The notes beneath the pieces are model-generated. The model did not search any database and was not told the DNA's origin. It saw only the letters and a program-made list of their open reading frames with translations. This document shows, in pieces, positions 1-7,534 of a stretch of 64,000 bases of DNA. The position numbers and the translations under genes were made by a program. Every line of letters starts with the position of its first letter. Positions within the stretch are counted from its first letter, which is position 1. The stretch is from Mycobacterium asiaticum DSM 44297 (GTDB lineage Bacteria > Actinomycetota > Actinomycetes > Mycobacteriales > Mycobacteriaceae): assembly GCF_000613245.1 (NCBI RefSeq), contig NZ_HG964938.1, positions 218,237-282,236 of the forward strand. The letters are read 5' to 3'.

Positions 1-2
1 GC

Positions 3-704
3 ACGTTACGCAAGGAGATCGTCGACGGCGTCTACCCGGTAGGGTCCCAGCTCCCCACCGAACACGAGCTTTGCGAGCGATTCGCGGTCAGCCGCTACTC
101 GATCCGGGAGGCGCTGCGACGGTTGCGCGACGACAATCTGGTGTCGTCGCGTCCGCGCGCCGGCACCCTGGTGGTGCCGCGGCCGTCGGCGGACTCCTAC
201 GTCCAGCACGTCATGTCGATCAACGACCTGCTGGAATTCGCGACCGGTACCCGGTTCGCCATCGAATCGGTCGCGATGGTCACCATCGACGACGAACTCG
301 CGGCGCGCAGCGGCCTGGGGATCGCTGAACAGTGGCTGACGGTGCGGGGATTCCGGCAGACCGACGGCGTCGAGGACACCGGCGCCGCGCTGTGCCGCAC
401 CGAGTACTACATCAACCGCGCGTTCGCGGCGGTGGGCAGGTTGCTGCAGCGCCACCAGGGTCCCATCTTCCCGCTGATCGAGGACCTGTTCGGCCTCAAT
501 ATCGTTGAGGTGCAGCAGGAAATCATGGCCGTGCTGCTGACGCCCGAACTGTCCGCTGGTCTCGACATCGAACCGGGCACGCCTGCGTTGCAGGTGCAAC
601 GCACCTATCGGGCCTCCGACGGTCAGGTTGCCCAGGTCACGATCAACACCCACCCGGCGTCCCGGTTCCGCCATTCGATGACGATGCGACGAGTGCGTGG
701 CTAG
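3..704 (+). CDS. GntR-family regulator with UTRA effector domain, 5'-truncated by the window edge
   Basis: The reading frame is open from the first bases, so the true start lies left of the window. The first ~55 residues are the second half of a winged-helix GntR domain: LPTEHELCERFAVSRYSIRE is the usual recognition-helix pattern, followed by the wing with RPRAGTLVV. The remaining ~175 residues look like a UTRA ligand-binding domain (HutC-type), ending in the usual strand with ASRFRHSMTM. The stop codon overlaps the GTG start of the downstream acyl-CoA ligase by 8 bases, so the regulator and the ligase-SDR pair are probably co-transcribed and the regulator likely controls its own operon. The ligand is unknown. 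Confidence 0.9.
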   Translation, partial: TLRKEIVDGVYPVGSQLPTEHELCERFAVSRYSIREALRRLRDDNLVSSRPRAGTLVVPRPSADSYVQHVMSINDLLEFATGTRFAIESVAMVTIDDELAARSGLGIAEQWLTVRGFRQTDGVEDTGAALCRTEYYINRAFAAVGRLLQRHQGPIFPLIEDLFGLNIVEVQQEIMAVLLTPELSAGLDIEPGTPALQVQRTYRASDGQVAQVTINTHPASRFRHSMTMRRVRG

Positions 705-2289
705 GAAGCTCACCGGCGGGCGATCGGTTCGTTGGGACGAGCAGCGCGCCGCCCAGGCTTACGCGCACGGTTGGTGGACGCGGACCACCTTGGCCGACGC
801 CGTAACTGCGGCCGCGCGGGACAGCCCGGACCGGGTGGCGTTGATCGACGGCGATATTCGGATCACCTGCGCCGACCTGCACCGACGGGCCACAGCGTTG
901 GCCCGCGCGTTGGCCGACCGCATCCCGCCGAGCAGCGTGGTGTCGTTCATGCTGCCCAATTGGCACGAGGCTGCGGTGATCTACCTGGCCACCACGCTGG
1001 CCGGCATGGTAGCCAACCCGATCCTGCCGTCGCTGCGCGACTCCGAACTACGATTCATCCTGGAGGACGCCGACAGCCGAATCATTTTCATTCCGGGCGG
1101 CTTCGGTGGGTACGACTATCCCGCGATGCTGAGCCGGGTCACCGCGCAATTGGAGTCACCACCAGAAGTGGTTGTGCTGCGCGGTGATTGGGCCCCCGAC
1201 CAGACCCCGTTCGGCGCGCTCAGCGATGGCGGCGGAGTGTCCGCGCCGCTACCCACGCTGGATCCCGACGCGGTGCGCATTGTCCTCTACACCTCGGGTA
1301 CCACGGGCCGGCCCAAAGGGGTTCTGCACAGCCATAATTCGATCCATGCTCTGCTGCGCCAAATACGCGAGCATTGGCTGGTCGAGCCAGGCGACTCGTT
1401 CCTGGTCGCCTCACCGATAGCGCACATCGGCGGTTCCATCTACGCCTTCGAAGCCCCTTTCCTGCTCGGCGCGACCGCGCTGTTGATGGAGCGCTGGAAT
1501 GCCGACGAAGCGGTCCGCGTGATGGCGGCCGAACACTGCACCCACATGGCCGGCGCGACACCGTTCCTGACCCAACTGTTGGCGGCGGCCCAGCGTGCCG
1601 ATACCCGGCTGCCGGATCTGAAGGTGTTCATTTGCGGCGGCGCCTCCGTATCACCGTCCCTGATACGTTCAGCGGCAGCGTATTTCGAGTCCGCTGTGGT
1701 GACGCGCGTGTACGGCTCCACCGAGGTCCCGGTGACAACAATCGGCTCCCCCGGGCACCGCGAGCACGCCTGCGACACCGACGGCCGCGTCGGTGTGGCC
1801 GAGGTCAAGCTGGTCGAGGGTGAAATCCGGGTGCGCGGACCACAAATGCTGGTCGGCTACCTGCATCGGGAGGACGAGGACGGATCATTCGACGCCGACG
1901 GCTACTTCCGCACCGGCGACCTGGCACGCTGGGTCGACGGCGACTACCTCGTCGTCACCGGGCGGGCCAAGGACATCATCATCCGTAACGGTGAGAACAT
2001 CTCACCGAAGGAGGTAGAGGACGTCCTGGTGAACCATCCCGATGTGACCGAGGTCGCCGTGGTCGGCCTGCCCGACGCCCGCACCGGCGAAAGAGCCTGC
2101 GCGGTGGTGGTGCCGGCCGGCACAGCGATACCCGATGTCGCCGGGCTGCGTACCTTCCTGGAGAGCGCCGGCGTCGCCCGCTTCAAAGCGCCCGAGCAGG
2201 TGGTCATTTGGAATGACCTGCCGAAAAACGACGCCGGCAAGGTGCTCAAGCACCAGATCAAGGCGACGCTGGAAAAGGCAGGGCAGTGA
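697..2289 (+). CDS. AMP-dependent acyl-CoA synthetase/ligase (ANL superfamily)
   Basis: A 530-residue ANL enzyme that should activate a carboxylic acid as an acyl-AMP and pass it to CoA. The P-loop-like A3 motif YTSGTTGRPKGVLHS lies near residue 200, the A5-type motif YGSTEVP near 340, the hinge motif with GRAKDIIIRNGENISPKEVE near 430, and the C-terminal catalytic lysine in NDAGKVLK near 515. The overall pattern is closest to the cyclohexanecarboxylate-CoA ligase-like branch found next to SDRs and GntR regulators. That suggests a catabolic operon for an alicyclic or short acid, but the substrate cannot be read from sequence. The GTG start overlaps the upstream regulator, and the SDR follows after one base. 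Confidence 0.9.
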   Translation: MARKLTGGRSVRWDEQRAAQAYAHGWWTRTTLADAVTAAARDSPDRVALIDGDIRITCADLHRRATALARALADRIPPSSVVSFMLPNWHEAAVIYLATTLAGMVANPILPSLRDSELRFILEDADSRIIFIPGGFGGYDYPAMLSRVTAQLESPPEVVVLRGDWAPDQTPFGALSDGGGVSAPLPTLDPDAVRIVLYTSGTTGRPKGVLHSHNSIHALLRQIREHWLVEPGDSFLVASPIAHIGGSIYAFEAPFLLGATALLMERWNADEAVRVMAAEHCTHMAGATPFLTQLLAAAQRADTRLPDLKVFICGGASVSPSLIRSAAAYFESAVVTRVYGSTEVPVTTIGSPGHREHACDTDGRVGVAEVKLVEGEIRVRGPQMLVGYLHREDEDGSFDADGYFRTGDLARWVDGDYLVVTGRAKDIIIRNGENISPKEVEDVLVNHPDVTEVAVVGLPDARTGERACAVVVPAGTAIPDVAGLRTFLESAGVARFKAPEQVVIWNDLPKNDAGKVLKHQIKATLEKAGQ

Positions 2290-2290
2290 C

Positions 2291-3064
2291 ATGCAGGTAG
2301 CGATTGTGACCGGAGCGACCGGCGGCATCGGCTCCGGTTGCGCGGCGAAGCTTGCTGAGTCCGGCATCGCGGTGTTCGCCACCGGGCGCGACCAAGCCAA
2401 ACTCGACGCGCTGGCCGAGGCGATCGGCGATCCGGAGCGGGTGGCCACCCACGCTGCCGATCTCACCGATGACGCGGCACCCAAGCGGATCACCGAAGCC
2501 GCCCTGGCCCGTTGGGGCCGCATCGACTTCGTGGTCAACACCGCCGGCGTGGGTAGCCCCAAACCGCTGCACGAGACCGATGACGAATCCCTGGACCATT
2601 TTCTGGGATTGATGCTGCGCGCGCCGTTCCGGCTCATCCGTGAGGTGCTGCCACATCTGCAGCCCGGATCGGCGATCGTCAACATCACCTCGACGTTCGC
2701 CGTCGTCGGTGGCATGCGCGGCGGTGCCTACTCGGCCGCCAAGGGCGGGCTGACCGCGATGACCACACATATCGCCTGCCAGTACGGTGCGCAGGGAATC
2801 CGTTGCAACGCAGTGGCCCCAGGGGTCATCCAGACCCCCATGACCGAGCACCGGCTGGCCGACGAGCGATTCCGGCGCATCAACACCGAGATGACACCGC
2901 ATCAACGCCTGGGCACCGTCGAGGATGTCGCGAGCACGGTGGCGTTCCTGTGCTCGCCCGGCGGCGCGTTCATCAACGGCCAGACCATCGTCGTCGACGG
3001 CGGCTGGAGTTCTACGAAGTACCTGTCGGATCGGGCACTGGACTCGGAATGGAAAGTCCAATAG
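2291..3064 (+). CDS. SDR-family NAD(P)-dependent oxidoreductase
   Basis: A 257-residue classical short-chain dehydrogenase. It has the Rossmann motif TGATGGIGSG at residues 7-16, NTAG-type motif near residue 86, catalytic Ser in ITSTF, and the YSAAK catalytic pair near 148-152. The C-terminal VDGGW is typical of FabG-like enzymes. It starts one base after the acyl-CoA ligase stop, so it probably oxidises a hydroxyacyl-CoA or alcohol intermediate made by that ligase. This role is inferred from context. Confidence 0.92.
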   Translation: MQVAIVTGATGGIGSGCAAKLAESGIAVFATGRDQAKLDALAEAIGDPERVATHAADLTDDAAPKRITEAALARWGRIDFVVNTAGVGSPKPLHETDDESLDHFLGLMLRAPFRLIREVLPHLQPGSAIVNITSTFAVVGGMRGGAYSAAKGGLTAMTTHIACQYGAQGIRCNAVAPGVIQTPMTEHRLADERFRRINTEMTPHQRLGTVEDVASTVAFLCSPGGAFINGQTIVVDGGWSSTKYLSDRALDSEWKVQ

Positions 3065-3065
3065 G

Positions 3066-3527
3066 TCAGCGTGATTCGAAATGCCGCCGGATGCCGTAGA
3101 GCATCTTGGTGTGTGCCTTGACCGCCTCCCGGACGGTGAACGCGGCCAACGGGCGCGGCGCTTCGAACCGGATCCGTTCGGTGATGCGGGTGCCGCCCTC
3201 GATCGCGATGAAGCTCACCGTCCCGCGCAGGCGCACGCCCGGTGATTGGTCGGCTTCGGTCAGCACGTCGCCGTGCGCCGGAACACGCAGCCGCGCACGA
3301 TAAGTCACCTTCATGGTTACCGGCCCCAGCGGAATCCGGTCCACCACCCGGTAGCTCTGCTCATACCCGTCGGCCGTCTCGGTGCGGGAGAGCACTTCGA
3401 CCGAAACGATCAGCGGGTGCACGAGCCTGATGTTGTCCAGGTCGACGTAGTAGTCGCGCACCTGCTCCGGCGCCGCCGGCACCTGCTCGCTCAGCGTCCG
3501 CTCGGCCCGGGCAATCCACCAACTCAT
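3066..3527 (-). CDS. SRPBCC / polyketide cyclase-dehydrase family protein
   Basis: A 153-residue START-like (SRPBCC) protein of the kind that binds hydrophobic ligands in a helix-grip fold. The pattern of an N-terminal strand (ERTLSEQVPAAPEQVRDYY), central strands (PLGPVTMKVTYRARLRVP) and a long C-terminal helix fits the family length of about 150. I chose the ATG at 3525-3527 (MSWWIARAERTL) over an upstream in-frame start because family homology begins here. It converges on the SDR with one base between the stops. The ligand is unknown. Confidence 0.8.
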   Translation of the reverse strand: MSWWIARAERTLSEQVPAAPEQVRDYYVDLDNIRLVHPLIVSVEVLSRTETADGYEQSYRVVDRIPLGPVTMKVTYRARLRVPAHGDVLTEADQSPGVRLRGTVSFIAIEGGTRITERIRFEAPRPLAAFTVREAVKAHTKMLYGIRRHFESR

Positions 3528-3576
3528 TGCAGCCAACCTACTGCGCCGAGGGGTCACCCCGGTAGCGCGAGCAGAC

Positions 3577-4419
3577 CTAACCGAACTGGGCGAGGAGCTC
3601 GCCGGTGCGCCACCACACCAGCACCGCGAACAACGTCAACGCCGTCGCCGTCGCCGCCGCCTGGATGGCGTCCCGATGCTGGCGCGGCGCATACACGTAC
3701 GCCGCCGCCAGCAGCCCGCCGGCGATCAGCCCGCCCACGTGCGCCTGCCAGCTGATCGCGTGGGAACTGACGGCCGGCACGACGAAGGTGAAAACCAGGT
3801 TGATCACGATGACGGCCACCACACCCCGCACGTCGAGGGTGAGTCGCTTGGCCGCCACGAACAGGGCCGCGAAGAGACCGAACACCGCGCCCGACGCGCC
3901 CGCGGTGGCGGTGTTCAACGGGGAGAGCAGGTACACCAACACCGACCCGCCCAGGCCGCTCACCGCGTACAGCGCCGTGAAGCGCAGCCGGCCCAGCCAT
4001 CTCTCCAGCGGCGCGCCCACCACGTACAGCGCCCACATGTTGAGTAGCAGATGCGGTGCGCCGTAGTGCAGGAACGCCGACGTCACCAGTCGGTAATACT
4101 GCCCGTCCGCGACGGCCGGAGGCCACAGCGTGAACTGCTTCTGCACATCGGGCACCGTCAGTTCGGCGATGAAGGCCAGCACGTTGACGACGATCAGCGC
4201 AATCGTGACCACCGGTGCGCCCGACCGTTCCCGTCCCCCGAACGGCGTCCGCTTCTCCCGGATGGTGCGGGCACCCGCCGCGACGCACTCTACGCACTGA
4301 TGCCCGACCGCCGCGCTGCGCATGCAGTCACCGCAGATCGGGCGCTCGCAGCGGGTGCACCGAACGTAGGTCTCACGGTCGGGATGCCGGTAGCAGGTCG
4401 TTGCCTGGGGTGTACTCAT
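3577..4419 (-). CDS. Rhomboid-family intramembrane serine protease with N-terminal zinc-finger
   Basis: A 280-residue polytopic membrane protein. Residues ~8-50 hold a Cys/His-rich B-box-like zinc finger (CYRHPDRETYVRCTRCERP, then CGDC and CVEC). Transmembrane segments follow, with the rhomboid hallmarks: an HLLLNM segment, catalytic Ser in GASGAVFG, and the His in SWQAHVGGLIAG forming the Ser-His dyad. It should cleave membrane-anchored substrates within the bilayer. By position relative to ctpI it matches M. tuberculosis Rv0110. The ATG at 4417-4419 is preferred over an in-frame TTG three codons upstream. Confidence 0.93.
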   Translation of the reverse strand: MSTPQATTCYRHPDRETYVRCTRCERPICGDCMRSAAVGHQCVECVAAGARTIREKRTPFGGRERSGAPVVTIALIVVNVLAFIAELTVPDVQKQFTLWPPAVADGQYYRLVTSAFLHYGAPHLLLNMWALYVVGAPLERWLGRLRFTALYAVSGLGGSVLVYLLSPLNTATAGASGAVFGLFAALFVAAKRLTLDVRGVVAVIVINLVFTFVVPAVSSHAISWQAHVGGLIAGGLLAAAYVYAPRQHRDAIQAAATATALTLFAVLVWWRTGELLAQFG

Positions 4420-4506
4420 CGCACCCAATCTTGCCCGCCTCGCCGAATTGCCGCTGGGGGCGGCCCGCCGGTAAGGCTATTCCCTCACCCGCCGAGTTGA
4501 CCTACT

Positions 4507-4740
4507 GTGATTCGGGTGGAATCACACGGAAACCCTGAATTGGTGCCCGTCGAACATTTGCACTCCGGTGACCCGATCACCGATGGCGGTCAACGCTACA
4601 TAGTTCTCGAGTCCAAAACTGTCGGCGACAGTTGTGTGGTCCTTGAGCTGGAGTCCAGAGTCGACCACCAACTGCAGGTCATCGAGAAGTCCTTTCCGAC
4701 GGGTTACCACGTCGGGAGAGCGCACCACAGAATTCTTTAG
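4507..4740 (+). CDS. Small hypothetical protein (77 aa)
   Basis: A short GTG-started frame with no family I recognise. The protein is hydrophilic and beta-rich in appearance (VEHLHSGDPITDGGQRYIVL, then SCVVLELES), and its base composition is less GC-rich than its neighbours. A long perfect-stem hairpin begins directly after its stop codon, which supports it being a transcribed unit. No ribosome-binding site is obvious, and the nearby upstream DNA belongs to the divergent rhomboid gene. Confidence 0.45.
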   Translation: MIRVESHGNPELVPVEHLHSGDPITDGGQRYIVLESKTVGDSCVVLELESRVDHQLQVIEKSFPTGYHVGRAHHRIL

Positions 4741-4804
4741 GCAATATCCGCGCCGGCAGTGCCGGTGCGGATATTGCGTTCCGTAGCCGTTTTTGGACGG
4801 CTAC
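4741..4804. terminator. Two consecutive hairpins, likely bidirectional terminator
   Basis: The first hairpin (4741-4777) pairs GCAATATCCGC with GCGGATATTGC and continues with six inner pairs (one G-U) around a 3-base loop, about 17 bp in all. The second (4783-4804) pairs GTAGCCGT with ACGGCTAC around TTTTGG. They lie between the stop of the + strand small gene and the stop of the - strand DUF899 gene, where convergent transcripts would meet. No long U-tract follows, as is common for mycobacterial terminators. Confidence 0.7.
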
Positions 4805-4826
4805 CGATCTTTGCCGTATTTCACCT

Positions 4827-5561
4827 TCAATTTCGCGGTGGCCGTTGATCATTGGGATCATCAGGATCCGGCTCACCGAACCACCGGGACGGCTGGTGCT
4901 GGCCGTACTCGTCATGCCAGTCCCACCATTCGTACGGTTTGGTCTGGGGGTAGCCCTCCGGCGAGTCCTCCCAGTCCTCCTGGCGTCCCAGTGCGGTCAT
5001 GTCCAGGAAGCTCCATGTGGTCCCGAGCGCCTCGTCCCCCCGGTTGTTGATGAAGTAGGTGCGGAACACCCGATCGCCGTCGCGAATGAACGCGTTGGTG
5101 CCGTGCCATTCGTCCACGCCGAAGTCGGCATCGAACTCGTCGGTGATCGTGTACCACGGCATCTGCCAACCCATCCGCGCCTTGAGGCGCTCGATGTCCG
5201 GCTGCGGCGCGCGGGAGACGTAGACCAGCGTGGTGTCACGGGCGTTCAGGTGGGCCAGATTGCCGACGTGGTCGGCCATCATCGAGCAACCGCGGCAGCC
5301 GTGCTCGGGCCAGCCATGGATATCCGGCCCGTAGAAGGCGCGGTACACCAGCAGTTGCCTGCGGCCGGCGAACAGGTCCAGCAGGGTGACCCTGCCGTCG
5401 GGTCCGTCGAATGCATAGTCCTTGTCCACCAGCAGCCACGGCATCCGGCGCCGCTCGGCGGCCAACGCGTCGCGGGCTCGGGTCAGCTCCTTTTCCTTCA
5501 CCAGCAATCGCGCATGGGCGGCGGCCCACTCCCGCGCGGAAACGATCTCCGGTGTCTTCAT
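4827..5561 (-). CDS. DUF899 family thioredoxin-like protein
   Basis: A 244-residue member of the DUF899 family, a thioredoxin-fold group often encoded with ECF sigma factors. Visible family features are the EWAAAHARLLVKEKELTRA helix, the RRRMPWLLVDKDYAFDGP segment, HGCRGCSMMADH with a CxxC in the position of a redox motif, and the conserved FRTYFINNRGDE and C-terminal trytophan-rich WWDWHDEYGQH. The ATG at 5559-5561 is chosen because AAGGAGG lies a suitable distance upstream; an ATG six codons earlier would place that site inside the gene. The enzymatic role is not established for the family. Confidence 0.88.
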   Translation of the reverse strand: MKTPEIVSAREWAAAHARLLVKEKELTRARDALAAERRRMPWLLVDKDYAFDGPDGRVTLLDLFAGRRQLLVYRAFYGPDIHGWPEHGCRGCSMMADHVGNLAHLNARDTTLVYVSRAPQPDIERLKARMGWQMPWYTITDEFDADFGVDEWHGTNAFIRDGDRVFRTYFINNRGDEALGTTWSFLDMTALGRQEDWEDSPEGYPQTKPYEWWDWHDEYGQHQPSRWFGEPDPDDPNDQRPPRN

Positions 5562-5589
5562 TGCGCTTGCCTCCTTCATCTGGACCGTC

Positions 5590-6348
5590 TCATCGCAAAG
5601 GCGCTATGCCTGCCGCGGTGAGCAGGTATGCGCCGTCGTTGTCTGCTGCTTTGCCGGCTCCCTTGCCGAGTAGGTCGCGCACCGACCGGCCGACCTGCTC
5701 AGGAGTCAGTATCGGCCCGAATGACTCGAGATAGGCATCGATGTCGACGCCCTGGCGCTCGGCGTACGCCGCCACCGCCTTTGCGCCCAGATCGGTCGCC
5801 GGCGTCAGGCGCGGGAGCAGCGAGACGAAGTCGATGCCCAGCCCCGCCCGCGCCGATTCCTGCGCGGCGTAACTGCTGATGAACCTGACGGTGGCTTTGG
5901 CGCCCGCGTAGCCGCCGCTGAGCGGTGACCCGTTGACCGCGGCGCCGCTGGATATCGCGATCACCGAGCTGCCCGGCGCCAGCGGAAGTCGCAGCGCGCA
6001 CTGGACCCAGTGAAACGCCTGCGAGACATCAACATTCCAATTCTCGGTGAAGGTGTCCCAGGTCTGATCGGCCAACGCGGCCATGCGCGGTGCCAGCCCG
6101 GCGGCCAGCACGATCGTGCGAGGGCGGTATTCCGCGACGAGCCGGCCCGCCACCGCCGGATCGGCGGCATCCGCTGCCAGCACCTCGAACCTGTCGCCCA
6201 GTTCCTCTCTCACCAGCTCGAGATGAGCGCGGTTACGGGCGATGCCGACCACGTGCGCGCCGGCCGCCACCAACTGTTTGGCGATCGCGCGGCCGAATCC
6301 GCGGCTGGCGCCCGTCACGATCGCCGTCGTGCCGTCCAGTTCATTCAT
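5590..6348 (-). CDS. SDR-family oxidoreductase
   Basis: A 252-residue short-chain dehydrogenase. The cofactor motif TGASRGFGRA is at residues 13-22, the catalytic Ser lies in ISSGAAVNG, and the Tyr-Lys pair in GGYAGAKATVRF. The usual NNAG motif is replaced by VLAAGLAPRM, a divergence seen in some atypical SDRs. It is divergent from the SigG-like sigma gene and lies just upstream of DUF899 on the same strand, 28 bases apart, so the two may form an operon under that sigma factor. The substrate is unknown. Confidence 0.88.
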   Translation of the reverse strand: MNELDGTTAIVTGASRGFGRAIAKQLVAAGAHVVGIARNRAHLELVREELGDRFEVLAADAADPAVAGRLVAEYRPRTIVLAAGLAPRMAALADQTWDTFTENWNVDVSQAFHWVQCALRLPLAPGSSVIAISSGAAVNGSPLSGGYAGAKATVRFISSYAAQESARAGLGIDFVSLLPRLTPATDLGAKAVAAYAERQGVDIDAYLESFGPILTPEQVGRSVRDLLGKGAGKAADNDGAYLLTAAGIAPLR

Positions 6349-6442
6349 GATGTGCTCACTTCCGTATCGGATGTTGTCCCCAATGCAGATACGTCGCGGC
6401 CCATGGATTCATCGCCGTCCAGGTCGATGACTTTCGGCGGCC

Positions 6443-6470
6443 GGAATTATCTATCCATCCAGGGCGATCT
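6443..6470 (+). promoter_or_regulatory. Candidate ECF-type promoter of the SigG-like gene
   Basis: GGAATT (6443-6448), 16 bases, then CGATCT (6465-6470) has the form of an ECF promoter. Transcription would begin near 6477, leaving a ~20-base leader that contains GAGGAG (6484-6489) six bases before GTG 6496. This supports the 6496 start and suggests autoregulation. It is a pattern match only. Confidence 0.35.
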
Positions 6471-6495
6471 ATTGGGCAATCGCGAGGAGTTGGGT

Positions 6496-7449
6496 GTGCC
6501 GGAGCAGGACGAGTTCATGGAGCGCGCGGCGCCGTATCGCGCCGAGCTGATTGCCCATTGCTACCGGATGCTCGGATCGGTGCACGACGCCGAGGACCTG
6601 GTGCAGGAGACCTATCTGCGCGGTTGGCGCGGCTATTCGGCGTTCGAGGAGCGCGCTGCGTTGCGCACCTGGCTGTACCGCATCGCGACCACGGCCTGCC
6701 TGCGCGCCTTGGAGAACCGCGCCCGCCGGGTCCTGCCGGCCGGTGTCGGTCTGGCCGGCGACAACGTGTCGCATGAGGCCGCACACGAGTGGCTGGAACC
6801 GCTCCCCGACTCCTATCTGCAGGCCACACCGGAAGATATCGTTGCCGCCCGGGAAACCGTCCGGCTGGCAGTGATGACGGCGCTGCAGGAACTCCCGGCA
6901 CGCCAACGTGCCGTGCTGGTGCTGCGCGAGGTCGTCCAATTCAGCGCCGCCGAAGTCGCCGAACTCCTCGAGACGACACCGGCGGCGGTCAACAGTTCCC
7001 TGCAGCGGGCCCGCGCCCGCCTCGCCGAGGTGTCCGCCGGCCAAGACCGACCAGCCGAACCGGATGACGACGCGCGCAGAGAATTGCTCGACCGCTATTG
7101 CGCGGCCTTCGAGAATGCGGACATGGCCGCCCTGGCCGCCCTGTTGCAGGACGATGTCAGGCTCGAAATGCCGCCAATGCCAATGTGGTTCAGTGGGCGA
7201 GACGCGGTGCTGGGCTTCCTGACTACGCGCGCCTTCGCCCCGCCCGGCGACATCGTGATGGTCGCCACGGCCGCCAACGATCAGCCCGCCGTCGCCGAAT
7301 ACCGGCGCAACACCGATAGCATCATGGCAGCCCACTCCATCCAGGTCCTCAGCTCTGTTCCCCGGAGCGGCGGCGCGGGGCTGGCTGCACTGACCGTCTT
7401 TCTCGATCCGACGCTGTTTCCCGCTTTCGGGTTGCCATTGACGGGGTAG
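6496..7449 (+). CDS. ECF RNA polymerase sigma factor, SigG-like, with C-terminal SnoaL-like domain
   Basis: A ~317-residue ECF sigma factor. Region 2 is seen in LIAHCYRMLGSVHDAEDLVQ and YLRGWRGYSAFEERAALRTW, region 4 in LPARQRAVLVLREVVQFSAAEVAELL with a helix-turn-helix ending AAVNSSLQRARARL. The C-terminal ~110 residues form a SnoaL/NTF2-like domain (LLDRYCAAFENADMAALAAL to FLDPTLFPAFGLP), as in M. tuberculosis SigG and SigJ. Members of this class usually lack a classical anti-sigma factor, with the C-terminal domain doing the control. GTG 6496 has GAGGAG six bases upstream; an in-frame ATG at 6403 is possible but would overlap the candidate promoter. Confidence 0.88.
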   Translation: MPEQDEFMERAAPYRAELIAHCYRMLGSVHDAEDLVQETYLRGWRGYSAFEERAALRTWLYRIATTACLRALENRARRVLPAGVGLAGDNVSHEAAHEWLEPLPDSYLQATPEDIVAARETVRLAVMTALQELPARQRAVLVLREVVQFSAAEVAELLETTPAAVNSSLQRARARLAEVSAGQDRPAEPDDDARRELLDRYCAAFENADMAALAALLQDDVRLEMPPMPMWFSGRDAVLGFLTTRAFAPPGDIVMVATAANDQPAVAEYRRNTDSIMAAHSIQVLSSVPRSGGAGLAALTVFLDPTLFPAFGLPLTG

Positions 7450-7534
7450 CCCAGAGGCAACCATGCGGGCCGTGTGGACAGGTCTCGACGGCACCGGAAG
7501 GATTGGCGCGGTAGATGCAGTCGAAGGGTGACGG

